A DNA stretch of 64,000 nucleotides from Methyloversatilis sp. XJ19-49 (GTDB lineage Bacteria > Pseudomonadota > Gammaproteobacteria > Burkholderiales > Rhodocyclaceae): positions 65,582 through 129,581 of the forward strand of contig NZ_JANINI010000012.1 of the NCBI RefSeq assembly GCF_024580145.1. Direction: 5' to 3'. Within the stretch, counting starts at the first letter, position 1; every line of letters starts with the position of its first letter. Below are positions 56,210 through 64,000 of this stretch, piece after piece. Made by a program: the position numbers and the translations under genes. The notes under the pieces are model-generated. The model did no database searches, had not been told where the DNA came from, and worked only from the letters and a program-made list of their open reading frames with translations.

Positions 56210-56392
56210 GTGGGAGCGGCGGCCTCGCTGCGATAGGCGCTGTCCCTGTGGGAGCGGCGGGCTCGCCGCGATGGTGCCGCGACCATCGTTGTGCAGAGTG
56301 CGTATCGCGGCGAGGCCGCCGCTCCCACAGCAAGAGCTCCCACAGCAAGAGCTCCCACAGCAAGAGCTCCCACAGCGAAGGCTCCCGCCGCG
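56210..56392. repeat. REP cluster and 15-bp tandem repeats upstream of lysS
   Basis: Two REPs in one orientation (56210-56234, 56248-56272) and one inverted copy (56303-56330), the second slightly diverged. They are followed by four near-identical 15-bp AGAGCTCCCACAGCA-type units to 56392. This sits in the 320-bp gap between lysS and gdx. Confidence 0.88.
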
Positions 56393-56396
56393 GTAC

Positions 56397-56714
56397 TCAG
56401 GCCGACGTGAGCTTCAGTCCGAGGATGCCGGCGACGATCAGTGCAACGCAGGCCAGACGCGCCGCATTGGCCGGATCGCCGAAAAGCACGATGCCCAGGA
56501 TGACGGTGCCGACTGCGCCGATGCCGGTCCACACCGCGTAGGCGGTGCCGACCGGCAGCGTGCGCATGGCCAGTCCGAGCAGCACCACGCTGATCAGCAT
56601 GGCGGCCGCCGTGCCGACCGACGGCCACAGCTTGCTGAAACCGTCGGTGTATTTCAGACCGATCGCCCAGGCGACCTCGAACAGACCTGCGATGAACAGG
56701 ATGATCCACGACAT
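56397..56714 (-). CDS. gdx: guanidinium exporter (SMR family, Gdx/SugE)
   Basis: Predicted 105 aa from [20 protein letters not shown]; four membrane helices. The central glutamate (E13) and W16, plus [14 protein letters not shown], place it in the SugE/Gdx branch rather than EmrE. Gdx antiports guanidinium for protons. A guanidine-II riboswitch lies in the leader, and GGAG (56726-56723) is 8 bases before the ATG. That combination is strong independent evidence for the guanidinium substrate. Confidence 0.93.
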   Translation of the reverse strand: MSWIILFIAGLFEVAWAIGLKYTDGFSKLWPSVGTAAAMLISVVLLGLAMRTLPVGTAYAVWTGIGAVGTVILGIVLFGDPANAARLACVALIVAGILGLKLTSA

Positions 56715-56732
56715 GATGAATGCTCCGGACAT

Positions 56733-56777
56733 CCGGGGCCGTCCCCGGAAGAATGAAGGCGACCGGGTCGTCCCGGT
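56733..56777 (-). promoter_or_regulatory. guanidine-II (mini-ykkC) riboswitch
   Basis: On the minus strand two short hairpins have the diagnostic ACGR tetraloops: ACCGGG-ACGA-CCCGGT (56777-56762) and CCGGGG-ACGG-CCCCGG (56748-56733). A 13-nt linker joins them, and the gdx Shine-Dalgarno site follows 6 nt later. This matches the mini-ykkC architecture, which frees the ribosome site when guanidinium binds. Confidence 0.92.
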
Positions 56778-56844
56778 GCTTTGTTGCATGGAATGAATAA
56801 TGGTTTCATTCAATGCGCGGGTCAAGCCTGAGGGTGCCGCGCCC

Positions 56845-56866
56845 TGGTGCCGATATATAGGCACCA
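56845..56866. other. hairpin between gdx leader and the upstream small gene
   Basis: TGGTGCC-GATATATA-GGCACCA forms a 7-bp stem in the gap between the riboswitch and the 128-aa gene. No T-run follows clearly on either strand. Confidence 0.35.
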
Positions 56867-56879
56867 AGGCGTGCCGGAC

Positions 56880-57266
56880 TCAGCGTCTGTCCAGCCAGAT
56901 CGGGGCACCTGACTTGAAGCGGCCTTCGAGCCGGGTCGGCGATACCCGGGTGAGTTGCAACCGCAGGTCCTTGCACAGCGGCAAGGCCTGGCTCGCCTTG
57001 ACCCACAGCGACAGCGAGCCATCTGAATCGCCTTCGATGAGCACCGGAAAGGCGCGGTTGAAGCACGGATTCTGGCGGCCGGCGCTGCCCTTGGGCTTGC
57101 CGGTCCATGTCGCGCCGCCTTCCGTCACGACGAACTCCGCTTCGCGGTCAATGCCTTCATCGGTCTTGTAGTCACCCGCCCAGCGGCCGGTCAGCGACGC
57201 GTCGTCGGCGCGCGCAGGCGAACAGAGCAGGGCGCCCAGCGTGGCGGCGAGCAGAAGGCGGATCAT
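56880..57266 (-). CDS. exported small protein of unknown function
   Basis: Predicted 128 aa. A signal peptide (MIRLLLAATLGALLCSPARA, cleavage near residue 20) leads to a mature beta-rich domain (LTGRWAGDYKTDEG, GKPKGSAGRQNPCFNRAFPV, LWVKASQALPLCKDLRLQLT). Two cysteines may form a disulfide. The family is not recognised. It is between mltB and gdx on the same strand and may not be part of either unit. Confidence 0.7.
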   Translation of the reverse strand: MIRLLLAATLGALLCSPARADDASLTGRWAGDYKTDEGIDREAEFVVTEGGATWTGKPKGSAGRQNPCFNRAFPVLIEGDSDGSLSLWVKASQALPLCKDLRLQLTRVSPTRLEGRFKSGAPIWLDRR

Positions 57267-57316
57267 GGTCGGGTTCCGGTTCGGATGGGGGCGGACGGCA
57301 AACGCTCAAGCGACAT

Positions 57317-58339
57317 TCAGGCTCGCACCAGCGCCTCGCTCAGTTGATGCACCGCCATCGCGTAGAAGCTCGATTTGTTGTAGCGGGTGATCACGTAGAA
57401 ATTCCTGAAGCCCAGCCAGTATTCGGTCGGCGCATCCGGCGTGATCAGATCGACCACGGCCGCCGGCTTGGCAATCAGTTCGCGGCCGAGCGGGCGGATG
57501 CCGCTGGCCAGCAGTCGATCGGTATCGAGTACCGGCTCGATGCCGGATTCGATCAGCGGCGTGACCGTGCTGCTGTCGACCAGGATCCGCTGCACCACCG
57601 GCTCGCCCGGCTCCCAGCCGTGTTCCTTCAGGTAGGCGGCGACGCTGCCGATTGCGTCGATCGGGCTGTCGATCAGGTCGACGCGGCCGTCGTTGTCGAA
57701 ATCGACCGCATAGCGACGCCAGCTGCTGGGCAGGAACTGCGGGTAACCGAGTGCGCCGGCATAGGAGCCGCGATAGCTGGCCACGTCGCGCTTCTGGTCG
57801 CGCGCCAGCAGGAACAGCTCGCCCAGTTCGCGCCGGAACAGATCCGCGCGCGGCGGGTAGTCGAACGCGAGCGTGGCCAGCGCGCCGATGACCGGGAAGT
57901 TCCCGGTATGGCGGCCATATATCGTTTCGACGCCGATGATGGCGGTGACCACATGTGGCGGCACGCCGAACTGCTGTTCGGCGCGCGCCAGCGTCGCGGC
58001 ATGTTCGGCCATGAAGGCGCGCCCTTCGCGGATGCGCAGCGGTTCAACAAAGCGTCCGCGGTAGCGCTGCCAGGAGCGCACGCCCGGTTTCGTCGGCGGG
58101 CGGATCAGTTCGATGACTTTTGGTTGCGGCTGCACCGGTTCGAACTGCGTCAGCAGCCAGCCTTCGTCGAAGCCGTGCGCGCCGGCCAGTTCGGCGCAGA
58201 AGGCGCGCACGTCATCGCGGCCGGCAAAGCCGGCGGTACCCGGGGTCTGCGCCGACAAATGGCTGGCGGCAACCAGTGCAGTGCTGCCAAGAATGAAACT
58301 GCGGCGTGAAAAGGCGTCGGATGTGAAACGTGAGGTCAT
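57317..58339 (-). CDS. mltB: lytic murein transglycosylase B
   Basis: Predicted 340 aa. A Tat-like signal (SRRSFILGSTALVAASHLSA) opens the protein. The SLT_2 core has the catalytic Glu in IIGVETIYGRHTGNFPVIGA and the substrate stretch YAGALGYPQFLPSSWRRYAV. MltB cleaves peptidoglycan to 1,6-anhydromuropeptides. Its start overlaps the tgpA stop by a few bases, but a common transcript with tgpA is not certain. Confidence 0.93.
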   Translation of the reverse strand: MTSRFTSDAFSRRSFILGSTALVAASHLSAQTPGTAGFAGRDDVRAFCAELAGAHGFDEGWLLTQFEPVQPQPKVIELIRPPTKPGVRSWQRYRGRFVEPLRIREGRAFMAEHAATLARAEQQFGVPPHVVTAIIGVETIYGRHTGNFPVIGALATLAFDYPPRADLFRRELGELFLLARDQKRDVASYRGSYAGALGYPQFLPSSWRRYAVDFDNDGRVDLIDSPIDAIGSVAAYLKEHGWEPGEPVVQRILVDSSTVTPLIESGIEPVLDTDRLLASGIRPLGRELIAKPAAVVDLITPDAPTEYWLGFRNFYVITRYNKSSFYAMAVHQLSEALVRA

Positions 58340-60324
58340 CGGCGGGGCGGGATGCGTTGGCGGCGCAGCGCGCGGGCGCAGGCCTTGAGTTCGCGGGCCG
58401 CAGCGGCGGGCGGAGCCGCGCCGTAACGGGCGTCGGCATAAAGTCTACACGCCTGGGCGAGCGTGGGTGCCAGATCGGGGCGTAGCCGGCCAACGCGTGC
58501 CGCATAGTCGAGCGGCCCTTCCCACGCCTCGCGGCCCAGGCCGGCCGGGCGCAGCGCGCGGTCGACGGCGGTCCAGGCGCGCGCAAGCGCATCGGCCGAC
58601 ACGCTGCGGCGCATCGCCCACATTGTCAGCGCCAGGGCAAACAGCGCGCACAGCGACGCGAGCCATATCGTCATCAGCCGCCAGTCAGGCTGAGTCATGC
58701 CCAGCCGGCTCAGCAATTCGCGCTGCTTCTGCTGGTCGTACGACAGCACCCACTGATTCCACGCGTTGTTGGCGGCCTCCCACTGGTGGCGCAGCGAGCG
58801 CAGCCAGCCGAGGTCGACGCGCGCAACGAAGGGCACCGGTTCTCCGGCCGGCAGGTCGGCCAGACCGCGTTCGATGCGCGACGGCAGAATGGCTGCGGTC
58901 GGATCGACGCGCCGCCAGCCTTCGCCCTCGAGCCATACCTCGGCCCACGCGTGTGCATCGGACTGGCGCACCACGACATAGTCGTCGACCTCGTTGCGCT
59001 CGCCGCCCTGATAGCCGGTCACGACGCGTGCCGGCAGCCCGGCGGCGCGCATCAGGAACACGAAGGCGCCGGCGTAGTGCTCGCAGAAACCGCGCCGGGT
59101 GTCGAACAGGAAGGCGTCGATGCCGTCTTCGCCCAGCAGCGGCGGCGTCAGCGTATAGACGAAGGCTTCGCGCCGGAACAGCCGCAGGCCGGCCGCCACC
59201 GTGTCGGCCGGTGAGGCGGCGCGCAGCGTCTGCGCCAGTTGCCGCGCGCGCGGATTTCCGTCGCGCGGCAACTGGCGGGCTGCGTCGAGATGACCGCTCC
59301 ACTCCTCGATGCCCGGTCGCGCGCCGAGCACCGATTCGAAGCGGTCGCGCCGTCGGGTGCGCACGCCGTCGCGACCGAGCAACTGCCAGTCGTCGCTCAC
59401 CCGCACGTCGGCGGGCAGGGTGGCGACGGTTTCGAGTGCGAACAGCCAGTTCCGGTTGTGCGGCTCCAGCGTGACTTCATAACCCAGCGCACGCCCGGGT
59501 ACCGGATGCGGTAGGCCGTCGCCGATGCGCTGCGCGCTGCTGCCCTGCCGCCAAGTGCGGCCGTCGAAGGCACTCAGCACCGGACCGCGCCAGTACAGAT
59601 CGCGTGCCGGCGGCGCATCGCCCTCGAAGCGCGCGCGAAAGGCGATGGCGCCGGACAGGCTCAGCTGCGAAATCGAGCCGGGCGCCATGGAGTCGGACAG
59701 GCCGGACGTGCCGCTCCAGGCGTCGAGCGGCAAGCCCCACAGCGGGCCCGGCACGCGCGGGAACAGAACGAACAGCACCAGCATGAAGGGCAGCGCCTGC
59801 GCCATCATCCATGCGGCGTGGCGCAGCAAGGCACGCGGCGCAGCCGGCGGGCCGGTCAGTGCGATCAGCGCCGCGGTGATGACGGTCATCGACACGCCGA
59901 GCGCAGCCGCCATGGCCGGTGTCTGCGAATACAGGAAAGCGGTCAGCAGCATGAAGTAGCCGAGCAGCACCACCGTGTGGCCGTCGCGCGTGCTGCGCAG
60001 TTCGTGCAGCTTGAGCACCAGCATCAGCGTCAGCAGTGCCACGCCGGGTTCGCGTCCGAACAGGCGGCCGAAGGTCAGCGACACGCCGGCGCAGCAGGCG
60101 ACCACCACCAGCAGCTTGACCAGACCGCTGGCGCCCGGCCAGCCGAGCTTCCACTGCGCAAGGCGCCAGGTGAACAACAGGGCTGCCACCGCGATCAGCC
60201 AGCCGGGCAGGTGCGAGCCGTGCGGCACCAGTGCGCAGGCGGCGACCGCCATCAGCCAGGCGATGCGTGCCTGATCGAGTGGTTCGGCGGCCACCTTGGG
60301 CGCGGTCATGCGGCGCCACTTCAT
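58336..60324 (-). CDS. tgpA: transglutaminase-like membrane protein TgpA (DUF3488)
   Basis: Predicted 662 aa from MKWRRMTAPKVAAEPLDQAR. An N-terminal membrane domain with about five or six helices (about 25-205) is followed by the periplasmic transglutaminase core (about 380-520). The triad is Cys (RRGFCEHYAG), His (SDAHAWAEVW) and Asp (RRVDPTAA). One more helix (about 575-595) precedes a cytoplasmic tail. TgpA is essential in Pseudomonas. Its ATG overlaps the DUF58 stop (ATGA), forming the conserved moxR-DUF58-tgpA operon. Confidence 0.93.
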   Translation of the reverse strand: MKWRRMTAPKVAAEPLDQARIAWLMAVAACALVPHGSHLPGWLIAVAALLFTWRLAQWKLGWPGASGLVKLLVVVACCAGVSLTFGRLFGREPGVALLTLMLVLKLHELRSTRDGHTVVLLGYFMLLTAFLYSQTPAMAAALGVSMTVITAALIALTGPPAAPRALLRHAAWMMAQALPFMLVLFVLFPRVPGPLWGLPLDAWSGTSGLSDSMAPGSISQLSLSGAIAFRARFEGDAPPARDLYWRGPVLSAFDGRTWRQGSSAQRIGDGLPHPVPGRALGYEVTLEPHNRNWLFALETVATLPADVRVSDDWQLLGRDGVRTRRRDRFESVLGARPGIEEWSGHLDAARQLPRDGNPRARQLAQTLRAASPADTVAAGLRLFRREAFVYTLTPPLLGEDGIDAFLFDTRRGFCEHYAGAFVFLMRAAGLPARVVTGYQGGERNEVDDYVVVRQSDAHAWAEVWLEGEGWRRVDPTAAILPSRIERGLADLPAGEPVPFVARVDLGWLRSLRHQWEAANNAWNQWVLSYDQQKQRELLSRLGMTQPDWRLMTIWLASLCALFALALTMWAMRRSVSADALARAWTAVDRALRPAGLGREAWEGPLDYAARVGRLRPDLAPTLAQACRLYADARYGAAPPAAAARELKACARALRRQRIPPRR

Positions 60325-61274
60325 GTCGGCAGCCCGTGCAGTGCGAGCGCTCGCAGCGCGCGCGCGCGATGCGCCGGCCCGCTGGCCGGCGCGATGCGCG
60401 TACCCGGCAGCGCCAGACCATAGTGCAGGCCGGCGGCGTCGGCGTCGATCACCCAGCCGGTCAGTCGCGACAGTTGCTGTTCGAGCGACAGCGTGGCGGG
60501 CAGTTGCGCGAGGTCCAGCCACAGGTCACCGCCGTCGCTGCCTTCGAACTGTTTGGTCAGCAGCGGCGCATCCGGCGTGCGCGCCGAGGTTTTCCATGCC
60601 ACGTGGCGCGGCGAATCGGCGGCACGGTGGTCGCGCAGGCTGGCAAATTCCTCGCTGCCGTCGCCACTCGGGCGCACACCCGCCTCACCGGCCGCCGTGG
60701 CCGGCAGCGGCGGCCGGCCGCTTTCCGGCTTCGGCAGCACCAGGCAGCGCTGGGCCGGCTTCGCGTACGACCAGGCGCGGATCAGGCCCAGCGGGTAGCG
60801 GGTATCCAGCGTGACGCGCGCCGGCGACAGCCAGCCGCGCCGTGTCGTCGGCACGTTCAGCAACACTACGCGGCTCTGCTTCGGTGCCAGATCTATCGTG
60901 ACCCGATCGGCACCAGGCATGGACAGCTGCAGTGCCGGCCGTGGCCGGCTGGCATCGTTGTCCAGCCACAGCGGGAAGCCCGCGTGCTGGCCGGCGAACA
61001 CCGGCTCCGGCACGGTTTCGCGCAGCTTCAGCGCATAGAGGTTGCGGAAGGCGTGCAGCAGTGCGACCTGGCCCAGGCCGGCCAGCATGAACACCAGTGC
61101 GAAGCCCAGACTGAGCGTGTAGTTGATTGCGGTCAGCAGCATGGCGAGCAGCGCGCAGCCGAAGGCCAGACCGGGTCCGGTCGGCAGCACGAAGATGCGG
61201 CGCCGGTCCAGGGTCAGCGGCAGCGCGGGCGAGCCGCCCAAGGTGGCCAGCCAGCGGCGGATCGCTTCCCGCAT
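60321..61274 (-). CDS. DUF58 domain protein
   Basis: Predicted 317 aa with a hydrophobic hairpin near the N-terminus (about 35-72) and a DUF58/vWA-like domain (about 190-290; GSEEFASLRDHRAADSPRHV, AWKTSARTPDAPLLTKQFEG). Proteins of this type always travel with MoxR AAA+ ATPases, perhaps as a chaperone/vWA pair. Its start overlaps the MoxR stop by one base. Confidence 0.92.
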   Translation of the reverse strand: MREAIRRWLATLGGSPALPLTLDRRRIFVLPTGPGLAFGCALLAMLLTAINYTLSLGFALVFMLAGLGQVALLHAFRNLYALKLRETVPEPVFAGQHAGFPLWLDNDASRPRPALQLSMPGADRVTIDLAPKQSRVVLLNVPTTRRGWLSPARVTLDTRYPLGLIRAWSYAKPAQRCLVLPKPESGRPPLPATAAGEAGVRPSGDGSEEFASLRDHRAADSPRHVAWKTSARTPDAPLLTKQFEGSDGGDLWLDLAQLPATLSLEQQLSRLTGWVIDADAAGLHYGLALPGTRIAPASGPAHRARALRALALHGLPT

Positions 61275-62185
61275 CAGACCGGCAGCGCGACCGCCTGCAG
61301 CAGATGGCGGGCGGCATCGTCCTGACTGGGTGGCTGTTCGAGCATCGGCAGGCGATGCAGCGCGACCGCCGGCACGACCGCCTGCACGTCTTCCGGCAGC
61401 ACGTGGCTGCGTCCATCGAGCAGCGCGCGCGCGCGCGCCGCGGCCAGCAGCGCCAGCCCGGCGCGCGGGCTCAGACCGAGCCGGTAGGCGCCGCCGGTGC
61501 GCGTGTAGGCGATCAGCGCCTGCACGTAATCGATCAGCGCATCGCTGACATGAATGCCCTCGGCCTGCGTACGCCAGGCGCTCAGCGTGGCCGCGTCGGC
61601 CACCGGCGCCAGATCGGCCAGCAGGCTGCGCCGGTCGCGGCCGGTCAGCAGTAAGCGTTCGGCCGCCGGGTCCGGGTAGCCCATGGTGATGCGCATCATG
61701 AAGCGGTCGAGCTGCGATTCGGGCAGCGGATAGGTGCCGATCTGGCTGGCTGGATTCTGCGTGGCGATGACGAAGAAGGGCTGCGGCAGCGGGCGCGTTT
61801 CGCCTTCGACGCTGACCTGGTGTTCTTCCATCGCCTCGAGCAGCGCGCTCTGCGTGCGCGGTGTGGCGCGATTCACCTCGTCGGCGAGCAGCACCTGGGT
61901 GAAGACCGGGCCGGGGTGGAAGCGGAAGGCGCCGGTTTCGCGTTCGAACACCGACACGCCGAGAATGTCTGCCGGCAGCAGGTCGCTGGTGAATTGCACG
62001 CGGCGGAAATCCAGCCCGAGCAGGCGCGCCATCACGTGGGCGAGTGTGGTCTTGCCGGTGCCGGGTACATCCTCGATCAGCAGGTGACCGCCGGCGATCA
62101 GGCAGGTCAGTGCCAGTTCGAGCCGGCTGCGCTTGCCGAGAATGAGGGTGGACGCGGCATCGACGACGGCTCTGGGATCGGACAT
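61274..62185 (-). CDS. MoxR-family AAA+ ATPase
   Basis: Predicted 303 aa, from MSDPRAVVDAASTLILGKRS; the longer frame upstream is antisense to the HDAC-like gene. Walker A is EDVPGTGKTTLA (about 39-50), Walker B VLLADEVNRA, and sensor FVIATQNPASQIG. MoxR ATPases act as chaperones in maturation of enzymes or cell-envelope functions. It heads the moxR-DUF58-tgpA operon. Confidence 0.93.
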   Translation of the reverse strand: MSDPRAVVDAASTLILGKRSRLELALTCLIAGGHLLIEDVPGTGKTTLAHVMARLLGLDFRRVQFTSDLLPADILGVSVFERETGAFRFHPGPVFTQVLLADEVNRATPRTQSALLEAMEEHQVSVEGETRPLPQPFFVIATQNPASQIGTYPLPESQLDRFMMRITMGYPDPAAERLLLTGRDRRSLLADLAPVADAATLSAWRTQAEGIHVSDALIDYVQALIAYTRTGGAYRLGLSPRAGLALLAAARARALLDGRSHVLPEDVQAVVPAVALHRLPMLEQPPSQDDAARHLLQAVALPV

Positions 62186-62302
62186 GGCTTGAGGTGGGTT
62201 AAGGTGTGGCGGGATAATGCAGTTCAATATTGAATTCACGCGGTGTGACACAGCACGCAGAGGCACGGTTGCATTGCACGCTGCAATAATGGAGGAGGCG
62301 CG

Positions 62303-63229
62303 GTGACCACCGCATACATTACACACCCCGAGTGCGCGCTGCATGACATGGGCTCGCACCATCCCGAATGCCCGGACCGGCTGTGCGCGATACAGGACCG
62401 CCTGATCGCCAGCGGCCTCGACATCTGCCTGGCTCACCACGACGCGCCGCTGGCCGGCGTTGAAGCGCTCGAACGGGCGCATTCGGCGGCGCATGTGCGA
62501 CAGGTGTTCGATCAGGCACCGAACAGCGGCATCGTGCATCTCGATCCGGACACCGCCATGTGCCCCGGTACGCTGCGTGCCGCGCTGCGTGCCGCCGGCG
62601 CCGGCATCCATGCGACCGATCTGGTGCTGTCCGGGCAGGCCAGCAACGCCTTCTGCGCCGTACGCCCGCCCGGTCACCATGCCGAATTCGGGCGCGCGAT
62701 GGGCTTCTGCTTCTTCAACAACATCGCTGTCGCCGCCCGCCATGCGCTTGAAGTGCACGGGCTCGAGCGGGTCGCCATCATCGACTTCGACGTGCATCAC
62801 GGCAACGGCACCGAAAACATCGTGGCCGGCGACGAGCGCATGCTGATGGTGAGCATCTTCCAGCACCCGTTCTACCCCTATTCAGGAGACAAACCCCTCG
62901 CCGGCAATCTGTGCAATGTGCCGCTGCCCGCCGGCACCCGGGGCGAGGGCTTCCGCGAGGCGGTCAATACGCGCTGGCTGCCGCGCCTGCAGGAATTCGC
63001 ACCGCAGATGCTGTTCATTTCGGCCGGCTTCGATGCGCACTACGAGGACGACATGGCCTCGCTCGGCCTGGTCGAGGCGGACTACGCGTGGGTGACCACG
63101 CAACTGCTGAAGTTCGCGCAGGCGCATTGCCAGGGCCGCATCGTGTCGATGCTCGAGGGCGGCTATGCGCTGTCAGCACTCGGTCGCAGCGTGACGGAGC
63201 ATGTGAGGGCGCTGGCGGAACTCGGATGA
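62303..63229 (+). CDS. histone deacetylase-like amidohydrolase
   Basis: Predicted 308 aa; a GTG at 62303 follows GGAGGAGG. Zinc-site hallmarks are CAVRPPGHHAE, AIIDFDVHHGNGTEN and FISAGFDAHYEDDM. The family includes acetylpolyamine and other deacetylases in bacteria, so the substrate is probably an acetylated small molecule or protein lysine. It is divergent from moxR. Confidence 0.92.
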   Translation: MTTAYITHPECALHDMGSHHPECPDRLCAIQDRLIASGLDICLAHHDAPLAGVEALERAHSAAHVRQVFDQAPNSGIVHLDPDTAMCPGTLRAALRAAGAGIHATDLVLSGQASNAFCAVRPPGHHAEFGRAMGFCFFNNIAVAARHALEVHGLERVAIIDFDVHHGNGTENIVAGDERMLMVSIFQHPFYPYSGDKPLAGNLCNVPLPAGTRGEGFREAVNTRWLPRLQEFAPQMLFISAGFDAHYEDDMASLGLVEADYAWVTTQLLKFAQAHCQGRIVSMLEGGYALSALGRSVTEHVRALAELG

Positions 63230-63232
63230 ACC

Positions 63233-63297
63233 CAGATTCAAGATGCAAGATGAAAGTCGCGCCGTCCTTGCATCTTGGATCTTGAAACTTGAATCTG
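63233..63297. repeat. imperfect inverted repeat before dapA
   Basis: CAGATTCAAG (63233-63242) pairs with CTTGAATCTG (63288-63297), and GATGCAAG (63242-63249) with CTTGCATC (63267-63274). An unpaired segment bulges one arm. The element is AT-rich for this genome and lies 4 bp past the HDAC-like gene stop. There is no clear T-run, so it is not a standard terminator. Confidence 0.75.
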
Positions 63298-63385
63298 CTT
63301 TGTTACAGACTGACGCACCGTGCGTGTTGGGCTTGCCGGCGGCCTCCGGTAGAATGCCGCGTTTCCTGCTGAAGCTGCTTCACTC

Positions 63386-64000
63386 ATGATTACCGGATCG
63401 CTCGTCGCCATCGTCACGCCCATGCTTGAAGATGGCAGCCTGGACTACCCGCGGTTGCGCGGCCTGATCGATTTCCATATTGCAGAAGGCACCGACGGCA
63501 TCGTGATCGTCGGCACCAGTGGCGAATCGCCGACGGTGGATGTCGACGAACACTGCGAACTGATCCGTGTCACGGTCGAACAGGCTGCCGGCCGCATTCC
63601 GGTGATCGCCGGTACCGGTGCCAATTCGACCGCAGAGGCGATCGAATTGGCGCAGCGCGCGAAGGCCGTGGGCGTGGATGCCTGCCTGACCGTCGTGCCC
63701 TACTACAACAAGCCGACGCAGGAAGGCTTGTACCGCCACTTCCGCGCCCAGGCCGAAGCGGTCGACGTGCCGTTCATCCTGTACAACGTGCCCGGTCGCA
63801 CCGTGGCCGATCTGACGAACGACACCACGCTGCGACTGGCCGAAATCCCGAACATCGTCGGCATCAAGGACGCGACCGGCAACCTCGATCGCGGGGTCGA
63901 ACTGATCAACCGCGCGCCGAAGGGCTTTGCGCTGTACAGCGGCGACGATGCCTCGACCTGCGCCTTCATCCTGATGGGCGGTCACGGCTGCATTTCGGTC
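63386..64000 (+). CDS. dapA: 4-hydroxy-tetrahydrodipicolinate synthase, partial (runs off right edge)
   Basis: The first 205 codons are visible from the ATG at 63386, [20 protein letters not shown]. Family features are [33 protein letters not shown], Tyr133 in [10 protein letters not shown] and the Schiff-base Lys161 in GIKDATGNL. DapA condenses pyruvate and aspartate semialdehyde in lysine/DAP synthesis. About 85-90 residues are missing at the edge. Confidence 0.95.
   Translation, partial: MITGSLVAIVTPMLEDGSLDYPRLRGLIDFHIAEGTDGIVIVGTSGESPTVDVDEHCELIRVTVEQAAGRIPVIAGTGANSTAEAIELAQRAKAVGVDACLTVVPYYNKPTQEGLYRHFRAQAEAVDVPFILYNVPGRTVADLTNDTTLRLAEIPNIVGIKDATGNLDRGVELINRAPKGFALYSGDDASTCAFILMGGHGCISV

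Noticed and set aside
57107-58309. 400-codon plus-strand frame opposite mltB
   Set aside because: Antisense to a lytic transglycosylase gene with a Tat signal and catalytic Glu.
63233-63297. Rho-independent terminator for the HDAC-like gene
   Set aside because: The stem is bulged and no T-run follows; listed as a repeat instead.

Overview
The window looks like chromosomal DNA of a GC-rich betaproteobacterium. Protein resemblances point to the Rhodocyclales/Methyloversatilis neighbourhood. Pointers are a PEP-CTERM exported protein, a DUF3488 transglutaminase/DUF58/MoxR cluster, a complete glyoxylate-shunt gene set with AceK, and many copies of a REP motif (GTGGGAGCGGCGGCCTCGCC core). This placement is an inference from family resemblance; no 16S rRNA gene is present.

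Layout. 1-4.3 kb is accessory: a cold-shock-domain gene leaving the left edge, a glycine-rich protein, a MerR regulator divergent from a DUF2938 membrane-protein gene, and a REP-associated tyrosine transposase (RAYT) element. The element truncates the DUF2938 gene and supplies the last codons of an unknown membrane-anchored protein on its other side. 4.6-9.0 kb is one minus-strand operon: isonitrile-hydratase-like DJ-1 protein, cyanate/nitrate-type ABC transporter (binding protein, permease, ATPase) and cyanase. 9.2-10.9 kb holds a PEP-CTERM gene and a 190-bp tandem array built from paired REP motifs.

11-25.3 kb is mostly housekeeping: serS with a tRNA-Ser(CGA) behind it, a PRMT-like methyltransferase, a 4xPAS-GGDEF protein, a CobW-like GTPase lacking the usual CxCC motif, a HAD phosphatase, hda, an AI-2E/PerM permease, purM, rpmG, rpmB, radC, coaBC and dut. 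25.4-38.8 kb carries a cytochrome c, aceB with a divergent LysR regulator, aceA, rraA, clpS-clpA, a cold-shock gene, icd and aceK, followed by rluE. Malate synthase, isocitrate lyase, isocitrate dehydrogenase and its kinase/phosphatase lie within 12 kb, so the whole TCA/glyoxylate branch point is encoded here.

38.3-48 kb: DUF192, pdxH, pgi, a GT39-like membrane glycosyltransferase, rpmE, a transglutaminase plus circularly permuted ATP-grasp/alpha-E pair, and an FAD oxidoreductase. 48-52 kb: two chemoreceptor-type genes (FIST-MCP and PAS-MCP) separated by a perfect 32-bp inverted repeat. 52-57.3 kb: mnmC, a 72-bp tandem repeat block, lysS, another REP cluster, and a gdx/sugE guanidinium exporter gene with a clear guanidine-II (mini-ykkC) riboswitch in its leader. 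57.3-64 kb: mltB, the tgpA-DUF58-moxR operon, a histone-deacetylase-like amidohydrolase, and dapA running off the right edge.

No wholly new system is demonstrated. The most interesting items are the isonitrile/cyanate operon, the REP/RAYT landscape with its 190-bp array, the guanidine-II riboswitch, the CxCC-less CobW protein and the unknown membrane protein next to the RAYT element.
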